This document shows, piece by piece, positions 20,113 to 25,000 of a stretch of DNA of 25,000 bases. The DNA comes from Prorocentrum cordatum (Eukaryota; Sar; Dinophyceae; Prorocentrales; Prorocentraceae), in the NCBI GenBank assembly GCA_963575745.1, contig CAUYUJ010012836.1, positions 144,906 to 169,905 of the forward strand. Direction: 5' to 3'. The notes beneath the pieces are model-generated. The model saw nothing but the letters and a program-made list of their open reading frames with translations. It searched no databases and was not told the origin of the DNA. A program made the position numbers and the translations under genes. Every line of letters begins with the position of its first letter. Within the stretch, counting starts at the first letter, position 1.

Positions 20113-20807
20113 TCACAGTTACACAATTTGAGTACTGCTCTCCATATAATGGTGCGCCGCCATCCGCGTATTGTACCTTTCACACGATTGGGCCGAATTG
20201 TTGTTTTGTTATCCGTTTTTCAATCCGAGCGTTTCCGGTCTTTTCAAAGGGGTGCTGCAGCGTGGGCCTCTTTTTTAGGATCGGCGTTTGGCTCCTTTTG
20301 TTCAGAATGGTGTTCTCGCCCCAGCGTGGGCCACTTGTCTGGGTCCGAGTCCTTCCTATCTTTGTGGCCCCCCTCCTTTACCTTTCCCTGCCTTCTCCTG
20401 TCAATTACTCCTACTCTTCTCGCTCCCTCCAGTCCAGCTCCTTCTGCTGCTGTTCGTTCTCGTCCTTCTGCTTCCTCATCCTACAGTGGAGGCCCATGGC
20501 AAGAAATACCCTGCTTGCCTCCAGGGTTCCCTGGTTTTCTTGGGTCTCGATGGTTCTGCTGTGGAAGGGGTGACGTTCCCACACCAAAAATCAACGGACG
20601 CCTGGGGGTCTCAGGGTTGGGTTTCTTGTGGAAGGTTTCTTGTGGAATGGCCTCCGCTGTGCTCCTTGTCCTCCCGCTCATCCTGCTGCTCATCTGCTAC
20701 CTCCTCCGATGGCGCGCAGCTCACCTGATTCGATTACGCATGACACGATAGAGGTCCTTTTTGGTGTTGCAGGTCCGCTATGACTCGCGTCGGCGCTTAG
20801 AGAAGAA

Positions 20808-22095
<1,288 letters not shown>

Positions 22096-22108
22096 ACCGC
22101 CATGGAAA

Positions 22109-22375
22109 GGGATGGGCGGGAGGAGCAGAATGTCACATATGGCGCGAGCGCACCTGGCTTGCCCCTCCCCCCTCTCTTGCCTCCCGTCTGCTGTTTCCTG
22201 CCTCTCTCCTCCTCCGAATCCTGCCTCCCTCCTTCCTGCCTCTTCACTCGTCCCTGCTGCCTTCTTGCTCCTCCTCCCTCTTCACTCCATCCCTCCGTCG
22301 TGTTGCTGATCTTATTCCTCCTCCTCTTTCTCCTCCATCCGTGCTTCTTTAGAATACCTCTTCCCCCGTCGCATA
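22109..22375 (+). repeat. Dispersed GGGATGGGCGGGAGG repeat with pyrimidine tract
   Basis: GGGATGGGCGGGAGG...TGTCACATATGGCGCGAGCGC is followed by a CT-rich stretch to about 22375. This is the same order as upstream of exon A (879-1060). No ChlH exon follows here. Confidence 0.75.
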
Positions 22376-22451
22376 CCCAGGCGTGTTGGTAGGGCGGCCC
22401 GGACGTTTCGGCCGCGATCCTGGAGTCTTGAAAATTGCAACAGCTTCAAAG

Positions 22452-22765
22452 AGATGGAGGGCGGATCGTGTTCAAAATGTGGTTATCACTTCAGCGCCGC
22501 GCACATTCGTCTTCTCGCAGCAATCTGGAGGAAGGACGGCGGGTCTTTTTCGACATGTGGCCCTTGCATTAGCGCCGTGCACACGTCGCAGAAATCGCAG
22601 CAGTTCCAAGTATGGAAGGCGGTTGGTTTTCAACATGTAGCTCTCGCCTTGGCGCCGCGCACATTCGTCTTGAACCATCAATTAGATTAGCTTCAACAGT
22701 AGATGGCGGGTGGATTTAAAAATCGAGTTCTCGCCGTAACGCCATGAGCATTCGTTGTACACGTG
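22452..22765 (+). repeat. Imperfect tandem repeat of about 80 bp, four copies
   Basis: Units contain GGCGG...TTCAACATGTGGC...AGCGCCGCGCACATTCGTC. The GCGCCG landmark is at 22494, 22572 and 22652, with a decayed form near 22739 (spacing 78-87). The short Cys-containing open frame across it is probably a consequence. Confidence 0.75.
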
Positions 22766-22799
22766 CACACCCCTTCAGGGGTTCGTATGGTTGAAATCC

Positions 22800-22872
22800 C
22801 AGGAGTGGTGTCCTGGCACGATTTAGGAATGTGAGGACGCAATCGTCAGGAATGGTGTTTTGGCACGATAGA
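22800..22872 (+). repeat. Duplicated AGGARTGGTGT-TGGCACGAT motif
   Basis: CAGGAGTGGTGTCCTGGCAC near 22800 recurs as CAGGAATGGTGTTTTGGCAC about 50 bases later. Confidence 0.7.
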
Positions 22873-22997
22873 GTATTCCTAGGTTGATTTCCAATGGGGG
22901 ATTTCCCGCAATGGCAACACTTTCTTGCAGGGACATATGAAGAGGGAACTTGGAGGGAGGGTTTACTGCAACATCGTTGATGCGTCTTGGGTTTACG

Positions 22998-23082
22998 CTC
23001 GTCCTCCTCCTCCTCCTTCTCCCCATCCCCCTTCTCCTCCTTCCCCCCCTCCTCCTCCTCCTCCTCCTCCTCCTTCTCCTGC
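22998..23082 (+). repeat. CCT/CTC pyrimidine tract
   Basis: Nearly pure C/T with CCT units, giving poly-Pro and poly-Ser frames. I could not tie it to an exon acceptor. Confidence 0.85.
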
Positions 23083-23161
23083 CAGAGCTCCAGAGACGCC
23101 GAAGATACTGAGTTTTACATGCTGGCGACATTTTCTGTGCTTCCCGAGATGGACGGACCTC

Positions 23162-24460
23162 TCACGGTTTTTTCGGACTGCCCAGGGTCAATCGTTTGTT
23201 CTGTGAACCGGAAAAAGGCGCTCTCCCCAGCGATCGCCAACCGGCACTTTTGGAGGCTTTGGTAGCAGAGGCATGGTGATGGCGCGCCGCGCCGCGCCCA
23301 AGATCTCTCCCAGCAACTCTGATTTGGAGCTGGACCCGAGTTGGTACATCCCGCGGGCTGGACGACGAGGACGCCATGACACAACTCTTCTGAGAGAGTT
23401 GACAACCAGCATGCTTGAGTGATGCCGTGAGGCATGCAATCGCCCGCGGGAACTCCTTGCGTATGGCCTGCTCCGATGTGCACATGCGAATCCTGAGGCC
23501 ATCCACCCAGATGCGGAACTGCAGGCTCCTAAAGCGGTAAGGAAAATCGTAGAGGATATTGCGAAGGAAGGCCCGTACAAGAGAACAAGGTCGACCGCAA
23601 CATTGCAGGGTGGAAACCTCAGGTACCCAGATTGTTCAACCGATGTGGGAGGTGAGGGCTCGGCCCGCTGTGTGAACCACCAATGCCAGGGCCAGGGCAT
23701 TTTTGGGGTACCCGAGCGTCGCCGCAGTTTTCGCTCAAACCTCAACATTGATGGTGTCGAACATCTTTTCGATGTCAAGCGAAGCCTCGGTCATCGGGAT
23801 GCCTCCAGCGTTGTTGATCTCAGCCGCCATCTCAGGATGAACGTCAGCCCCCGAGGGCTGGTTGCCTCGCAGGGCCTGGTCCCAGAACCCTGCTTTGGCC
23901 GTGTCCTACTCAGATAATTCAAAGCGCAACAACTTCACACTACTTGGTAGAGTCCGCATGCCAGCGTAAGCAGCCTGCCACAGACCGCATTCTCAGGCTG
24001 CAGACAATACAGTTGAGAAGCGCCTGAGTTAGGAACTGCTGGAAAAACTAGTTTTCAAGGCGGAGAACAAACAGCCTTCAGGCGGAAGAAGCGGGAAATC
24101 TCGAACGTCAAAACATACAGAACAAGAATTGCAAAGACCTCCCTGACATCCCAAGAGAAGTTATCCCGGTCCCAAGGATCCATGGTCCATGGCACCCCGA
24201 ACGATCTGGGTCATCCAGTAGGGCCCCACAGGGGCAGGGTGGTTCAGGCCTTCAGGGTCCCACTTGCTCATCCAATAATCCATCGTACGGTCCATAACCG
24301 CCTTGGGGTCCGTGATCACGGTGCCGGGAGGGTCCACGTAGGAGTCCAGGGGATCGGGGAGGTCCGACGGGGGCTCGGTGATGGCGCGTGCAGCCCCCCC
24401 CCCTCCTTTAACCAGAGAGTCGTGCAAGAACTGCCGAAAACCCTCCCTAGACACCCTCAA
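23162..24460 (-). pseudogene. Decayed reverse-transcriptase-like retroelement
   Basis: One minus-strand frame from about 23904 to 23162 reads FWDQALRGNQPSGADVHPE, ASLDIEKMFDTI, LGYPKNALALALVVHTAGR, RPCSLVRAFLRNILY, WVDGLRIRM and VAGRDLGRGAARHHH. This is the pattern of a reverse-transcriptase-like protein that I recognise as common in dinoflagellate genomes. Motif A-like SLDIEKMFD is kept; the YVDD-like box has become WVDG. TGA stops at 23735-23737 and 23636-23638 and a TAG at 23907-23909 break the frame. Upstream, 24161-24460 (minus) has LHDSLVKGGGGAARAITEP and WMSKWDPEG, like the region before the RT domain in that family. It is inactive, and antisense to chlH. The family call is from memory of the pattern and is moderate. 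Confidence 0.6.
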
Positions 24461-25000
24461 CTCCTCGGTAGTAATTACCAGTGCGGAATGCCATCTAGGA
24501 CGGTGATGGCCTTTGAATGCGTGGCGTCGTCGTTGTAATCATGCAGATACTTGTCTAGAACATCTGTCCCATCTTGTGGGATGTCTGGCTCAGGCAGTTC
24601 CTTCCAGAATCAAGTAATAACATATTGATGCCAACAGTGGTGAACATCCCGAAAAACACCACTGGAAGTGGTTGGGGTCTTATTCTTGACCCTGTCGATA
24701 CTTGGCCTATCCCTCTGTTGAGCTCTCATGGCCATCGTCCCCCACTGATGAGATAGAGAGGCCAAGCTGCCCTGCGTCGGGGCTGCCGGCAGATGCTGCT
24801 TCCATGTCAATTGCGAGCCCGTCTGCCTGCTGGAGCTCCACTCTTCGGTGCAACTGGGCGTGCAGGTCACTCAACTGCTGCGAGTGATGCTGGTGGCAAA
24901 CAGGATGCTGCGGGAGTCCTGTCCGACCTACTTTCAAGACGGCCTGGCCAATGATTGCGGTTCCATGCCCTTGGAGGGTCTTGCGCAATAGGAAGAGGGG

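Noticed and set aside
22376-22420. Candidate next chlH exon (LVGRPGRF after a CAG)
   Set aside because: Only a short GRP match; the following conserved IDVVVNCSG is absent.

Overview
This window looks like nuclear DNA from a photosynthetic dinoflagellate. The strongest evidence is at 2873-2909: the dinoflagellate spliced-leader sequence (begins CCGTAGCCATTTTGGC), followed at once by a 15-nt truncated second copy, the known relict spliced-leader arrangement. GC-AG introns with short direct repeats at their ends, very high simple-repeat content and a LINE-rich intron landscape fit the same group.

The gene that spans the window is easy to miss because only about 304 of 25,000 bases are coding. 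Four small plus-strand exons (1061-1178, 10683-10747, 14930-14970, 19187-19266) join in frame without a gap. Together they encode about 101 residues of the conserved C-terminal half of magnesium chelatase subunit H (ChlH/BchH, CobN family). The protein is the porphyrin-binding subunit that puts Mg2+ into protoporphyrin IX at the start of chlorophyll synthesis in the plastid. The introns are about 9.5, 4.2 and 4.2 kb, with partial introns of at least 1.06 kb upstream and at least 5.7 kb downstream.

Intron 1 (1179-10682) carries a nearly complete LINE-type retrotransposon (2873-7890). It has a spliced-leader 5' end, an ORF1 with a coiled coil and an RRM-like domain, and an ORF2 with an APE-type endonuclease, a reverse transcriptase and a C-terminal Cys/His motif. 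It sits inside an (ATC)n array, which is bracketed further out by CCCTATAG-type octamer tracts. A GATGCATC-rich foldback structure lies downstream. Intron 2 (10748-14929) holds TGCAAT palindromes, a decamer array (CCCCAAGAGG type), purine tracts and a TG microsatellite. Intron 3 (14971-19186) and intron 4 (19267-25000) each carry one copy of a roughly 1.3-kb composite repeat, in opposite orientation, so exon D lies in the loop between two inverted copies. Near the right edge a decayed minus-strand reverse-transcriptase-like sequence (23162-24460) is recognisable.

Most long open frames here are products of trinucleotide repeats or C-rich tracts and are not genes. No tRNA, rRNA, CRISPR or bacterial-type operon was seen.
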